From positions 372,001-436,000 of the forward strand of contig CAJTHL010000001.1 in assembly GCA_910576205.1 (NCBI GenBank): 64,000 nt of DNA, written 5' to 3'. The notes under the pieces were generated by a model. That model was not told the origin of the DNA. It ran no database searches and saw nothing but the letters and a program-made list of their open reading frames with translations. Made by a program: the position numbers and the translations under genes. The stretch is from Clostridia bacterium (GTDB lineage Bacteria > Bacillota > Clostridia > Lachnospirales > Lachnospiraceae). Below, one piece after another: positions 8,123 through 20,248 of the stretch (positions are counted from its first letter, which is position 1; each line of letters starts with the position of its first letter).

Positions 8123-9889
8123 TTAGAAGTCCTCCTTCCCTAATACATTGGCGATCTCCGTTGCCAGCTCAGCAGTAATTGCTTCATAGGCTTTATCAAT
8201 ATCGTCATTTACCGTATATTTATAACGTCCGATCTTCTCCCGGACCTCCATCTTAATCAGTCCGTTCATGTCGGCCCCCTTGTCAAGAGCTTCCATACAC
8301 TGATCGAAATAGCCGATTACCAGCTTCATCATCAGATACTGTTTCCGCAAAGAGGTATAGGTATCTACCTCGTGGAAGGAGTTCTGATGCAGGAAGTCCT
8401 CACGGATAGAACGGGCCGCCTCCATCTTCAGACGGTCCGGCGCGGAAAGAGCATCCATACCTACCATCTGCACGATCTCATTCAGCTCGGCCTCCTCCTG
8501 CAGAAGGGACATAAGCTGCTGGCGCATCTCCATCCAGTCCGCAGCCACGTTCTCGTTAAACCAGGCCGCCATATCATCCACATACAGAGAATAGCTGGTA
8601 AGCCAGTTGATAGCCGGGAAGTGACGCTTGTAGGCCAGGGCGGAATCCAGTCCCCAGTACACCTTTACAATACGAAGGGTCGCCTGGGATACCGGCTCGG
8701 AAATATCTCCACCTGGCGGGGATACGGCTCCGATTACGGACAGGGCTCCGATTCTCTGATCCTTTCCAAGGGACACCACACGTCCTGCACGCTCGTAGAA
8801 CTGTGCCAGACGGGAGCCTAAGTACGCCGGATATCCCTCCTCACCGGGCATCTCCTCCAGACGTCCCGACATCTCACGAAGGGCCTCTGCCCAGCGGGAG
8901 GTGGAGTCTGCCATAAGAGCTACGGAGTAACCCATATCACGGAAATACTCTGCGATGGTGATACCTGTGTAGATGGACGCCTCACGGGCAGCCACAGGCA
9001 TGTCGGAGGTATTTGCAATCAGAACGGTACGCTCCATCAGGGAACGGCCCGTCTTGGGGTCTTTCAGCTCCGGGAACTCGTTCAGTACGTCGGTCATCTC
9101 GTTTCCGCGCTCGCCGCAGCCGATGTAGACCACGATATCTGCTTCCGCCCATTTTGCAAGCTGATGTTGGATTACGGTCTTGCCGGAGCCGAAAGGCCCG
9201 GGCACTGCCGCCACACCGCCCTTGGCAATGGGGAACAGGGCGTCAACCACACGCTGACCGGTAATCAGCGGCATCTCCGGCGCCAGCTTCTCCACATAGG
9301 GACGTCCCTTACGAACTGGCCATTTCTGCATCATGGTCAGCTCCTTATCGCCGTCCTTTGTGGCAACTACTGCCACCACTTCCTCCACGGTAAAGCTGCC
9401 TGCCTTGATCTCCTTTACGGTTCCCTCTACGCCTACGGGCACCATGATCTTCTGGGTTACGGAAGCCGTCTCCTCCACGGTACCCAGAATGTCTCCAGCT
9501 ACCACCTCATCCCCGGCCTTGGCTACGGGCACGAAATCCCATTTCAGATCTCTCTTTAAGGAGGGAACCTCCACACCGCGCTTCAGGTTGTTGCCGGACA
9601 TTTTCATGATGTCATCCAGCGGACGCTGGATACCGTCATAGATGCTGCTGATAAGGCCAGGCCCCAGTTCCACGGACATTGGCGTATTCGTGGATTCCAC
9701 AGGTTCCCCGGGCCCCAGGCCGGAGGTCTCCTCGTATACCTGTACGGAAGCCTCATCCCCGTGCATCTCTATGATTTCGCCAATCAGACGCTGGTTACTT
9801 ACGCGGACTACGTCAAACATGTTGGCGTCTCTCATGCCCCCGGCAATGACCAGCGGTCCTGCTACTTTTTTAATCGTTCCAATACTCAT
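8123..9889 (-). CDS. atpA: V-type ATP synthase catalytic subunit A
   Basis: A 588-residue catalytic ATPase subunit. It has the N-terminal barrel, the A-specific insert of about 90 residues (roughly residues 115-200, containing [21 protein letters not shown]), and the Walker [18 protein letters not shown] near residue 232. Also visible are [11 protein letters not shown], and the Walker B region [17 protein letters not shown]. It hydrolyses or makes ATP in the peripheral V1 head. Length and motifs are complete. Confidence 0.97.
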   Translation of the reverse strand: MSIGTIKKVAGPLVIAGGMRDANMFDVVRVSNQRLIGEIIEMHGDEASVQVYEETSGLGPGEPVESTNTPMSVELGPGLISSIYDGIQRPLDDIMKMSGNNLKRGVEVPSLKRDLKWDFVPVAKAGDEVVAGDILGTVEETASVTQKIMVPVGVEGTVKEIKAGSFTVEEVVAVVATKDGDKELTMMQKWPVRKGRPYVEKLAPEMPLITGQRVVDALFPIAKGGVAAVPGPFGSGKTVIQHQLAKWAEADIVVYIGCGERGNEMTDVLNEFPELKDPKTGRSLMERTVLIANTSDMPVAAREASIYTGITIAEYFRDMGYSVALMADSTSRWAEALREMSGRLEEMPGEEGYPAYLGSRLAQFYERAGRVVSLGKDQRIGALSVIGAVSPPGGDISEPVSQATLRIVKVYWGLDSALAYKRHFPAINWLTSYSLYVDDMAAWFNENVAADWMEMRQQLMSLLQEEAELNEIVQMVGMDALSAPDRLKMEAARSIREDFLHQNSFHEVDTYTSLRKQYLMMKLVIGYFDQCMEALDKGADMNGLIKMEVREKIGRYKYTVNDDIDKAYEAITAELATEIANVLGKEDF

Positions 9890-9916
9890 TTGGACGAATC
9901 ACCCACTTTCCATTTT

Positions 9917-10234
9917 CTAATTACTGAAGAGAATGTCAGAGCCAACTGCCTGCTCTACGGACTTTCTGACGCCCTCCACGCCCTTTCCTGTGTTTCCGTA
10001 CACGCCGGGAATCAGAATAATGGCCGGAAGCATCTGCTCCTTGAATTTCTCTATCTCGTGTTCAATCTGCGCTGCCAGATGCTCGGTAATATAGATTACT
10101 GCATATTCATTGCTGGCAAGCCGATGCAGCTCTTTTGCGGCCTCTGCCGGGTCTGTAACAGGAAATGTATCAAGACCCAGTGTGGCGAAACCGTAAATGC
10201 TGTCATAATCCCCAAGCACTGCCATCTTATACAT
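9917..10234 (-). CDS. atpF: V-type ATP synthase subunit F
   Basis: A 105-residue rotor subunit with the family start MYKMAVLGDYDSIYGFATLGLDTFPV and a Rossmann-like body (AVIYITEHLAAQIEHEIEKF, PAIILIPGVYGNTGKGVEGV). It binds subunit D at the foot of the central shaft. The ATG at 10234 lies inside the last codons of atpC (8-nt overlap) with AAGGG 6 nt upstream; an ATG three codons later is an alternative. Confidence 0.92.
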   Translation of the reverse strand: MYKMAVLGDYDSIYGFATLGLDTFPVTDPAEAAKELHRLASNEYAVIYITEHLAAQIEHEIEKFKEQMLPAIILIPGVYGNTGKGVEGVRKSVEQAVGSDILFSN

Positions 10235-11198
10235 ACATTTCCCTTACCCTTTCCCGGATAGAATCATCCGACAGGCCGTTGAGCTTCCCGGACAGGATAA
10301 TTCTTACCGTCTTGATTTCATTTTCCCTGGCCAGGGCGTAGGCCACAACAGGTCCCACGGAAAACGAATTATATTTCTGCGGGCGGATGGTTTTGATAAT
10401 CATATTATCACACCAGCGCTCAAATGCGGAGGGCGATTCTGCCAGGGCGTCCGCACCCTCGGCATAATCTGTGCCGCTTAAGTATTCCCGGATGGCATCC
10501 ATGCCGCTCATGGCTGCATGTGCCAGGGCATCCACACTTAAGGAATCACATTCCGCCAGCGCCCGTTTTATAAAATCCAGAGATTTTGCGGTTTTCATAG
10601 ATCGTACGGCTATCTTGATATCAGCCACTGCAACCGTGGACTCAGCGTAATTCCGGATGATGGCATCCCTGGCAGCTTTTCCTGCCCGGTAGATAGCATC
10701 CAGACACGCCCTGTCTATGATTACATCGCAGAGCTGTCCGTCCCTGGTGTGAAGCAGGGTGTCAAAGGCCTCTGCCGCAGCTTCCGTCATCATGGAAGGC
10801 AGTCCGGAAAAATCCCGTTCACGCACCCGGTCCATAATCTCATCGGGAGAGGGGATGGTATCTTTATAGAAGATACTGGAATGATTTCCCTCTGTGCAGA
10901 CTTCCTTGATGGCCGCCTTCAGATTGTGGAACAGCTTGGGATAATTCAGCACGTCAAACACCGTCATATCCGACACCAGCTCTCTGACTACCTCCCAGGT
11001 TTTCTCCCCTTCTTTAGCCAAAACCGCTTCCGCGTTCTGAGGCGTATCTGCGTCTCCCCAGCCCTTTTCCGCCAGGAACTGCAGGCAGTTGTCATAGGTC
11101 TTACATGCCAGCAGCTGGTCGATGGTGGCTGCGGAAAACAGAAAAACTTCCTTCGCTCTGATCCGGGCAACCGCATAAGTATACTGCAAATCTGACAT
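10227..11198 (-). CDS. atpC: V-type ATP synthase subunit C
   Basis: A 323-residue all-helical subunit, recognisable from QYTYAVARIRAKEVFLFSAATIDQLLACKTYDNCLQFL at the N-terminus and a C-terminal ENEIKTVRIILSGKLNGLSDDSIRERVREMYV. In prokaryotic V/A-ATPases this is the socket that joins the central shaft to the K ring. The start follows GAGGAAGTAAT. It overlaps atpF downstream and lies 27 nt after atpE. Confidence 0.93.
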   Translation of the reverse strand: MSDLQYTYAVARIRAKEVFLFSAATIDQLLACKTYDNCLQFLAEKGWGDADTPQNAEAVLAKEGEKTWEVVRELVSDMTVFDVLNYPKLFHNLKAAIKEVCTEGNHSSIFYKDTIPSPDEIMDRVRERDFSGLPSMMTEAAAEAFDTLLHTRDGQLCDVIIDRACLDAIYRAGKAARDAIIRNYAESTVAVADIKIAVRSMKTAKSLDFIKRALAECDSLSVDALAHAAMSGMDAIREYLSGTDYAEGADALAESPSAFERWCDNMIIKTIRPQKYNSFSVGPVVAYALARENEIKTVRIILSGKLNGLSDDSIRERVREMYV

Positions 11199-11225
11199 AT
11201 TACTTCCTCCTTACTGCGGTTTGCT

Positions 11226-11819
11226 CTATGAAAACAGTTCCCGATGTATCATGTCCTGCAGGCGGTCCTTCTGGGTGTTGAACAATGCACGGAAGGTGCA
11301 GTTCTCCTCAACGCCGCCGTATATTAAAATAAATCCGTTGTCAATATCCCTGCTCTCTTTGGACAGGGTAAGACTGCCGCCCTTCTTTGCCGCGATTGCT
11401 TCGATCTCATTCCCGAAGCCCTCCGGCATCCGAGCCAGATCTTTGGATGAAAAGCAGATATCCCCCTGTACATTGCGGACATATTTTGAAAGCATCTTGC
11501 GGATCATGTCAAAATAGGATTTCTCATCCATTTTATCCAGGGAGGCGTAGGCCTTGTCAAGAATACCGGCGATTACCTCCTGCTTTGCTTTCAAGATTGC
11601 CGTCCTTCTCTGCAGATCTGCCGAGGACTTAACCCTCTCCATATAGTTGGCCACATCTGCTTCCGATTTCCGGGACATCTCTTCCTTCAGCTTACCGGCA
11701 TCCTCCGCCGCTGCCTTTGCGGTTTCCTCCGCCTTTGCATTGGCCTCATCCAGCATGCCTTTTGCCGACTGTTCTGCTTCCTCTATAATCTGGCTGATCA
11801 TTTTATCTAATCCAGTCAT
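11226..11819 (-). CDS. atpE: V-type ATP synthase subunit E
   Basis: A 197-residue peripheral stalk subunit. The first 110 residues form a long Ala/Glu/Lys-rich helix (MISQIIEEAEQSAKGMLDEANAKAEETAKAAAEDAGKLKEEM). A globular C-terminal domain follows, ending DNGFILIYGGVEENCTFRALFNTQKDRLQDMIHRELF. It pairs with the G/H subunit encoded at 14443-14751 to brace the A3B3 head. The start has AAGGAG about 9 nt upstream. Confidence 0.93.
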   Translation of the reverse strand: MTGLDKMISQIIEEAEQSAKGMLDEANAKAEETAKAAAEDAGKLKEEMSRKSEADVANYMERVKSSADLQRRTAILKAKQEVIAGILDKAYASLDKMDEKSYFDMIRKMLSKYVRNVQGDICFSSKDLARMPEGFGNEIEAIAAKKGGSLTLSKESRDIDNGFILIYGGVEENCTFRALFNTQKDRLQDMIHRELFS

Positions 11820-11877
11820 AAATCAGCTCTCCTTCACGTTTTTTGACTTCCTGCTTTTAATAACGTCCTGCGCAAGC

Positions 11878-14381
<2,504 letters not shown>

Positions 14382-14442
14382 ATACATCCCTCCTTTCACT
14401 CATTTGTTTCCATTTTTACTCTGCCCCTTGGGGCATCTCCCC

Positions 14443-14751
14443 TTAGACCAGTTGGGAAATCACTGTGCTTACTGCCTTATCCTCTTTTTCTGCTGCAAGA
14501 GTCTTTAAGGCCGCAATTTCCTTTTCGGCCATCTTCAGAGATTCATCCAGAATCTCCTGGCCCTTAGCCTGGGCCTGGCGCATGGCGGCATCGGCCTGTC
14601 CCGCTGCCTCCTTCTTCGCCTTTTCCCGCGCTTCCCGGGCATCCTCCTTAGCTTTATCCAGAATGCCGTCGCACTGGGTTTTGGTTTCCTGAAGCTTTTT
14701 TTCTGCCTTTTCTTCTGCTTCTTTTACCGCACGGATTGTTTCCTGTACCAC
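14443..14751 (-). CDS. V-type ATP synthase subunit G/H (peripheral stalk)
   Basis: A 102-residue, almost purely helical protein rich in Ala, Glu, Lys and Gln (VKEAEEKAEKKLQETKTQCDGILDKAKEDAREAREKAKKEAA). This is the composition of AhaH/NtpF-type stalk subunits that form a coiled coil with subunit E. It is the first gene of the operon. The start is a GTG at 14751 preceded by AGGTGG. Position and composition support the call; sequence identity within this family is low. Confidence 0.85.
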   Translation of the reverse strand: MVQETIRAVKEAEEKAEKKLQETKTQCDGILDKAKEDAREAREKAKKEAAGQADAAMRQAQAKGQEILDESLKMAEKEIAALKTLAAEKEDKAVSTVISQLV

Positions 14752-14836
14752 TTGATCACCACCTGTTTCTTTATTTATCCTTGCCAGTCAATACCATTAT
14801 CCAGCAGATATTTCTTTATGATAATGCACCTTTTCC

Positions 14837-14865
14837 ATTATAGCAGGATAGCTTTACAAATTCAA
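14837..14865 (-). promoter_or_regulatory. Sigma-A promoter of the V-ATPase operon
   Basis: On the minus strand TTGAAT (14860-14865) and a perfect TATAAT (14837-14842) are 17 bp apart. The -35 box lies inside the last codons of larC. The leader to the first gene is about 80 nt. Confidence 0.82.
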
Positions 14866-16089
14866 GGAATTTCTCTCGATTTCCTCCGTTATAATCCGGT
14901 AAACCTCCCGGTAAGGCATCCCCGTCTCCTCCGCAATCTTTTTCAGGCTCTCATACTCTGGATAATGCCGCGTCTCCTCCCCCAATAAGCAGCTCTTCAC
15001 CTGTACTTTCCCAAGAGAAGTGTCCGTTTCCCTGCTCTCCCGCTTCAGCACGCTCCGGCTCATGCGGCGCCGGCGGATGCCGATGGTAGTCGTTTCCCTA
15101 AACAGAATCTCCTCCATCCGGCGGATATCCCTCTCCTGACAGAGCACGCTGATTTTGTAGGCCGGCCGGCATTTTTTCATATAGATAGGGGTAAAATACA
15201 CATCCCGGGCCCCGGCCTCCAGCAGGCACTCCATGGCATAACCCAGGGTTTCCCCGGCGCAGTCGTCCACATTGCTGGCAAGCTCCCAGATCTCCTCCTC
15301 TTCCTCCGGCTCAATCAGCATAGCCCGCAGGATATTGGCCTGCTCAAAGTTCTTTTTCCCGGCCCCGGTTCCGATCTTCTTTATGGTAAAAGCGCCAGGG
15401 GCCTTTTTCTCCGCCAGGGCCGCCGCAATAGCCGCGCCCGTGGGGGTTACCATCTCCCCCTTCTGATTACCCGGCGCCAGGGGGAGGTCGTAATCCGCCG
15501 CTATCTGTGCCACCGCAGGCACCGGCACCGGAAGCTTCCCGTGCTGGCACCACACATGGCCGTATCCCTCATAAATGGAGGAAACATAAACCTTTTCTAT
15601 CCCCAGATCTTCCAGACAGGCCGCCACGCCCACAATATCCACTATAGAGTCCACAGCCCCCACCTCGTGGAAATGCACTTCCTCCATAGGCTGCCCGTGG
15701 ACTTTTCCCTCCGCCCGGGCAACCACCTCAAAAATCCGCTTTGCCCGCCCAAGGACTCCCGGCTTCAAATGGGCCTCTTCCAGAAGCCTTACAATATCCC
15801 TGTAGTTCCGGTGGACATGGGAATGGGTGGCTTCCTGGGTGTGTTCCTCTGTATGGGTGTGGGAATGTCCAGGCCCCCCCTCTCCTTTATCCTCCAGAAT
15901 CACATCAAAATCGCAGGCGTCCACGCCGCATTTTTTCACCCTTCCTATCTGAATCCTATACCCGCCTACATTCAGGGAATCCAGAGTCTTTCGAAGGATC
16001 TGCTCTGACGCCCCCAGATCCAATAGAGCTGCCACCGTCATATCCCCGCTGATACCAGAGTAGCACTCCAGATACAATGTATTTTCCAT
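14854..16089 (-). CDS. larC: Nickel-pincer cofactor biosynthesis protein LarC
   Basis: A 411-residue nickel insertion enzyme that installs Ni into the pincer nucleotide used by lactate racemase and relatives. Visible are the N-terminal YLECYSGISGDMTVAALLDLG signature, a His-rich loop with seven histidines at residues 75-93, the VHFHEVGAVDSIVDIVG segment, MVTPTGAAIAAAL, and the C-terminal SNVDDCAGETLGYAMECLLEAGARDV motif. The gene is one continuous frame, whereas some lactobacilli split it by a frameshift. No larB, larE or larA lies nearby, so partners must be encoded elsewhere. Confidence 0.93.
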   Translation of the reverse strand: MENTLYLECYSGISGDMTVAALLDLGASEQILRKTLDSLNVGGYRIQIGRVKKCGVDACDFDVILEDKGEGGPGHSHTHTEEHTQEATHSHVHRNYRDIVRLLEEAHLKPGVLGRAKRIFEVVARAEGKVHGQPMEEVHFHEVGAVDSIVDIVGVAACLEDLGIEKVYVSSIYEGYGHVWCQHGKLPVPVPAVAQIAADYDLPLAPGNQKGEMVTPTGAAIAAALAEKKAPGAFTIKKIGTGAGKKNFEQANILRAMLIEPEEEEEIWELASNVDDCAGETLGYAMECLLEAGARDVYFTPIYMKKCRPAYKISVLCQERDIRRMEEILFRETTTIGIRRRRMSRSVLKRESRETDTSLGKVQVKSCLLGEETRHYPEYESLKKIAEETGMPYREVYRIITEEIERNSLNL

Positions 16090-16107
16090 TAATTTTCTCT
16101 CCCCGCA

Positions 16108-17052
16108 TTATATTAAGCCAATTCTCCTCATCAGAACAATTCCTATAGGAATTGTTGCAACCGAGAGCAACAGTGTGGCTACAATGGTTCCTGCCGCCAC
16201 CTCCTGGTCCCCGCCAAGCTTCCGGGTGACAATATAGGCGTTCAGCGCCGTGGGCACCGCCAGCATCACATAGATGGTCACCACTTCCTCCGGATTGAAC
16301 CCCAGCCAGAGAGCCAGCGGCACAAAAAGCAGGGGCTGCACAATCACTTTCAGAGCTGCTGCCTTTATAGACAGCCACAGATTTTCCAGAAATTCCCGGT
16401 AGCGGATGCTGCCCCCGATGAAGAGAAGGGCCAGGGGCGTGGCAATGGAGCCCAGATAATCCAGGGACTCATGGACAGCTGCCGGAAGCCTCCACCCAAA
16501 CAGGGAAAAGGGCACTCCAACAAGAATAGCGATAATCAGAGGATTCTTCAGAATATCCAGAAGCAGCCGTTTTTTGTCCACCTTCTCCCCGCTGGGACCA
16601 TAACCGGCCAGGGTAGCCACCCCCAGGATATTGTAAATGGGAATCACAAAGGCGATTACCAGAACCGTGCAGGGCACCATATCCATCCCCAGGATATTCT
16701 GGGTGATGGGAATTCCCACATACACATAATTCCCTCGGAAAGCCGCATGAATAAAAGCTCCCCTTCTGGCCCGGTCCGGGCATAGTTTCAGGGAAGCCAG
16801 CCAGATCACCACATATCCTGCCAGGGTTACGGCCACAATAAAGAGAATGAACCTTCCGTCTGCCATAGCGCGGAAATCACTTTCTGCCACATCCTGGAAC
16901 ATGCGCACAGGCAAAGCGCAGTAATAAACCAGAGATGTGCCCGCGGCAATAAAGGCTTCGTTCATCAGATTTATTTTTTTAAGGAACCATCCCAGCAGAA
17001 TCAGAAGAAAAATAGGAAGAACCGTATTCAGTCCAAACAAAAACGCGTCCAT
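16108..17052 (-). CDS. AEC family transporter (auxin efflux carrier / malate permease type)
   Basis: A 314-residue polytopic inner-membrane protein with about ten helices in two halves. It has the AEC landmarks LPIFLLILLGWFLKK at the start, ALPVRMFQDVAESDF, AAFRGNYVYVGIPI in the middle and LAVPTALNAYIVTRKLGGD near the end. Family members export or exchange organic anions; the substrate cannot be read from sequence. It starts after AGGCGGG and is separated from larC by 18 nt, so the two may be co-transcribed. Confidence 0.9.
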   Translation of the reverse strand: MDAFLFGLNTVLPIFLLILLGWFLKKINLMNEAFIAAGTSLVYYCALPVRMFQDVAESDFRAMADGRFILFIVAVTLAGYVVIWLASLKLCPDRARRGAFIHAAFRGNYVYVGIPITQNILGMDMVPCTVLVIAFVIPIYNILGVATLAGYGPSGEKVDKKRLLLDILKNPLIIAILVGVPFSLFGWRLPAAVHESLDYLGSIATPLALLFIGGSIRYREFLENLWLSIKAAALKVIVQPLLFVPLALWLGFNPEEVVTIYVMLAVPTALNAYIVTRKLGGDQEVAAGTIVATLLLSVATIPIGIVLMRRIGLI

Positions 17053-17086
17053 AAGCCCGCCTTATCCTTATTTATTCTGTGGCAAA

Positions 17087-17117
17087 AGCCGGGATGCGCT
17101 TCTTTGTCATCCCGGCT
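17087..17117 (-). terminator. Intrinsic terminator after the fucU-like gene
   Basis: On the minus strand AGCCGGGATG and CATCCCGGCT form a 10-bp stem with an 11-nt loop, followed by TTTTGCC. It lies 24 nt after the stop at 17142. Confidence 0.8.
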
Positions 17118-17141
17118 CCCGCCAATGCTTTGCCAAAAGCT

Positions 17142-17582
17142 TTATTCCACCACAACGCCCTTTTGTAGCATAATGTTGGCATAAAGAGCCTTTTCGCTGG
17201 TGGCAATGATGGCGTAGGCCTTTTTTGCCTCCTCATAGAATTCAAACCGCTCGATAGTGCCTACGCAGGCAGCGCCCCTGTTGTCATATTTTGCCACAAG
17301 CTCCTTGTAGGTGTCCCAGATAGGCGTCTCCACAGTATCCCCGGGCATAACCTGCATAAGGTTCACCGGATTCTCCACATAAGTGTCCAGAGGGAATACC
17401 TTTAAAATGGCATCCAGAAGCTCCGGCACGCCGTGTCCGTCACAGCGGATTACCACGGCGTCCTTTCCCATGGTCTCCGCCGGGAAGTTGCCGTCGGAAA
17501 TCACCAGCTTGTCGCTGTGTCCCATCTCACAAAGCACCTTCAAAAGCTCCGGGGATAAAATCTGAGGGATTCCTTTTAACAT
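17142..17582 (-). CDS. RbsD/FucU family sugar mutarotase
   Basis: A 146-residue protein of the family that interconverts anomers of fucose or ribose. The catalytic region GHSDKLVISDGNFPA supplies His22 and Asp30. The RCDGHGVPELLDAILKVFPLD segment and the C-terminal YANIMLQKGVV are typical of FucU-type members. It stands alone, without fucose or ribose catabolic genes next to it, so the substrate is uncertain. The start at 17582 has AGGAGG 9 nt upstream. Confidence 0.9.
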   Translation of the reverse strand: MLKGIPQILSPELLKVLCEMGHSDKLVISDGNFPAETMGKDAVVIRCDGHGVPELLDAILKVFPLDTYVENPVNLMQVMPGDTVETPIWDTYKELVAKYDNRGAACVGTIERFEFYEEAKKAYAIIATSEKALYANIMLQKGVVVE

Positions 17583-17656
17583 TGTTTTGTACCTCCTGTA
17601 AGTTTTCTATAATCATAAGCCCGGCCTTTTTCTGCCCGGCAAATGCTCTTAATCCG

Positions 17657-19255
17657 TCAGCGTCTCCTTCTTCCTCTTCTGCGCCTCCGCTTCGTCAGGC
17701 CACGCACCAGAACCGTGATGCTGATAATCAGAATCAGTACCGCCACTCCGATGGCAGCGCCCATAGCCACTTTCTTTATCAGCTCTTTCCGGGCTGCCTC
17801 CTCCTGGGCCTTCTCGGCCTCTTTCCGGGCTGCCTCCTCTTCCCGCTCCTGTATCTTCGCCTGCTTCAGGGCTTCCACAGCCTCCTGTTCCAGATCCTCC
17901 GGGGAATATCCCTCCCGGATAAGGGTCACTTTTATGGGCTGGGACACGGCCTCCCGCGCGATCTCGTACATGCCTTCCCGAAGCTCTTTGTCTCTGATCT
18001 CCCAGATTTCATGGGCTTCCAGCATCTGCTCATTTGTATGGGTGGGCTTTGCCATGGTGGCAAACCGCACTATCCGGCGGTACTCCGCGGAGTTTTCATG
18101 CCACTGCTGGTTCAGAGTCTCCGCTTCCAGCATACTGGCCTCCAGGGGATAGGTCTCCTGCAAAGCCAGGTTAACGCCCTCCTCCAGCTCCTTTCCCGTA
18201 AACGTACCCACCTGGGTCTCCCCAACGGTCAGTATGTAAGGAGTTTCCGCCTCCATACCCTCCACCTTGAGAATCTCCTGGTTCAGCTCTCCTACCAGGT
18301 CAAACCACTGGTGGAATTCCTGGAATTCGTAGGTCATGGCCATGGGAAGGGTTTCCGCCTTCATGGTCCAGCGAAGTCCGTTTTCTCCTTTATAGAAATC
18401 CGTGATCTCCCTATGTACAGCCTGTACCTCTCCCGATTCCGGGGAGATAATTGACGCCACCTGTCCGTCCGCTCCCTGAGCCTTGAGAATATAGTAGGCC
18501 ATGGCCATCTCTCCCATGGCGCTTGGATGGACGCAGTCCCAGATGGTCATGGTATTGTTTTCATCCTCCTCCTGAAGCTTCGCAGTCAGCTCCAGCATGG
18601 GCGTGTGAAGGTCTACATAGTGAACCTTCCATTCCTTTGTCTTTACGGCCAGCTGCTCTGTAAACTCTGTCAGCGTATCATCCGTCATCCGGTAGGGATT
18701 GCCCTCCTTGTCAAAGTTTGCCTTGCAGGTCTGGTCGTAGGGCGTGGGGGATAATACCAGGATATCCTCCCCCTTAAGGCCACTTCTTTTAAGCCTCTTC
18801 ACCAGATGTTCCATATTCAGAATATAATCTTCTGTGGGAACCTTTTCCAGGGCCTCGTTCATGCCCAGCAGGATAACCGCCTTAGTGATTCCCTCAAAGG
18901 CCGGATCCCGGTCATAAATGTCCAGAATGTCGCTGGCCTTGTAGGAGGATACTCCCAGATTGCGGAATTCCACCTTTCTGTCCGGGAAACGGCTCAGATA
19001 AAAATTATAGAGAAATTCCACATAACTGATAGAGCTGTATTCCACATGGGTAATGCTGTCGCCGATAAAGCCAACTACATCCCCGTCCTCATAAAACGTA
19101 AATCCGGTTTCTTTGTCCTCCTCTTTATCCCCAGCTTCTGATTCCGCATCCTTTTTGTCTGGTTTCGCGTAAACCACCTCCGCCTGGGCTGCCAGTCCCC
19201 CACACAGGGCAAGTATACACAGGAGGCTTATTATTCTTTTTATTCCTTTCCACAT
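17657..19255 (-). CDS. Exported membrane-anchored SGNH/GDSL hydrolase
   Basis: A 532-residue protein. A signal peptide (residues 1 to about 30) is followed by an acidic linker, then an SGNH domain with GDSIT (nucleophile Ser67), NLGVSSY, LLGMNEA and IWDCVHPS (Asp/His). This suggests an extracellular esterase or acetylhydrolase. A Glu/Lys/Ala-rich stalk (about residues 450-495) leads to a single C-terminal membrane helix and a strongly basic end (TKRRRRRGRRRR), which would stay cytoplasmic. No sortase signal is present. It may act on cell wall or surface glycan; the substrate is unknown. Confidence 0.85.
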   Translation of the reverse strand: MWKGIKRIISLLCILALCGGLAAQAEVVYAKPDKKDAESEAGDKEEDKETGFTFYEDGDVVGFIGDSITHVEYSSISYVEFLYNFYLSRFPDRKVEFRNLGVSSYKASDILDIYDRDPAFEGITKAVILLGMNEALEKVPTEDYILNMEHLVKRLKRSGLKGEDILVLSPTPYDQTCKANFDKEGNPYRMTDDTLTEFTEQLAVKTKEWKVHYVDLHTPMLELTAKLQEEDENNTMTIWDCVHPSAMGEMAMAYYILKAQGADGQVASIISPESGEVQAVHREITDFYKGENGLRWTMKAETLPMAMTYEFQEFHQWFDLVGELNQEILKVEGMEAETPYILTVGETQVGTFTGKELEEGVNLALQETYPLEASMLEAETLNQQWHENSAEYRRIVRFATMAKPTHTNEQMLEAHEIWEIRDKELREGMYEIAREAVSQPIKVTLIREGYSPEDLEQEAVEALKQAKIQEREEEAARKEAEKAQEEAARKELIKKVAMGAAIGVAVLILIISITVLVRGLTKRRRRRGRRRR

Positions 19256-19315
19256 TTCCCAAATATCCTGTCCTTTACCTGAATTTCCTTATGATTGTCC
19301 TAAGCCCTGGAGTCT

Positions 19316-20218
19316 TTATCCAAACAGGCTGCTGAAAAAGTCCACAATGGCGTCAAAGATCCGGGTGAAGAAATTCCCCACCTTCTCCGCATCCACCTCA
19401 AGACCCATATCCTGGATTTTGTTGTAGAGTTCCCTGGCCTGCTGCGCCAGGGCGTCCACATCCAGATCCAGCTGGCTGATCTTTCCCATCAATGCCCGGA
19501 TTTTGGAAAGATCCGCCTCCGACAGGCTGATATCATACTTGTCAACCGTATCCTGGATGATTTTCTCGATATCCTCCTCTGTCTCGGCGCCGGATTCCAG
19601 AATCTGCTGCTTGATGTAAGCGATCACCTCCGAGGCTGTCTCCGAATCTCCCAGCTCATCCCCCAGTTCTCCCGTCACCACCAGCTCGTTGGTAGCCGTC
19701 TCCAGCACGTCCTCCCCCACAGTCTCCCCTGTCAGGGTCTCATAGGCCTTTACGGCGCCGATCAGCGCCGCCGTGCCGGAAATGTTCGTAGGAGCCGCCA
19801 CAATCACCTCCGCATCCTCGATTCCCGCCGTAAGAAGGGCATTCCTGTACATGGAAACCGTACAATAGGAAATGTTACAGGTCTTTACATCCAGACCGCT
19901 GCCTTTGGAGCGGGGGGACACCAGCACCGAGGACAGGGAACGTGTTCCGATAACGCTGGCCGGAAGATAGGCGTCCAGATACTGGTGCTCCTGGTCATTG
20001 GTGATGGTCAGCACCCGGTAGTTTTCTAAATCCGCCTCCGTTATCTCCATAAGCTCCAGCACCTTTGCCCTCTGTTCCGCATTCAGATCCGCCCCCAGGG
20101 CTACAATGGGGTCATTGTCCGCCGCCCGCACTGGCATCTGCCAGGCAAAAAGCTGTAAAAGAGCCAGAAACAGGGCAAGCGTCTGCTTTCCCCACTTTTC
20201 TCTCCAAAATTTTTTCAT
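19316..20218 (-). CDS. Exported DUF1002 domain protein
   Basis: A 300-residue protein with a basic signal peptide (ALFLALLQLFAWQMPVRAA). A DUF1002 domain follows, recognisable from VALGADLNAEQRAKVLELM near the start of the mature part and from VKTCNISYCTVSMYRNALLTAGIEDAEVIVAAP in the middle. The C-terminal third is helical and ends in a short aromatic-rich stretch (FTRIFDAIVDFFSSLFG). The function of DUF1002 is not known. It is 60 nt upstream of the SGNH hydrolase gene in the same direction. Confidence 0.85.
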   Translation of the reverse strand: MKKFWREKWGKQTLALFLALLQLFAWQMPVRAADNDPIVALGADLNAEQRAKVLELMEITEADLENYRVLTITNDQEHQYLDAYLPASVIGTRSLSSVLVSPRSKGSGLDVKTCNISYCTVSMYRNALLTAGIEDAEVIVAAPTNISGTAALIGAVKAYETLTGETVGEDVLETATNELVVTGELGDELGDSETASEVIAYIKQQILESGAETEEDIEKIIQDTVDKYDISLSEADLSKIRALMGKISQLDLDVDALAQQARELYNKIQDMGLEVDAEKVGNFFTRIFDAIVDFFSSLFG

Positions 20219-20248
20219 GGTTTTCTCCTCTGTTCCAATACGGGACTG

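Noticed and set aside
7182..8126. Long open frame on the plus strand opposite atpB (314 codons)
   Set aside because: The opposite strand encodes a full, well conserved V-ATPase B subunit; the plus-strand product has no recognisable domain and is a product of codon bias.
14854..16089. Programmed frameshift in larC
   Set aside because: Known in some lactobacilli, but here the whole protein is encoded in one uninterrupted frame.
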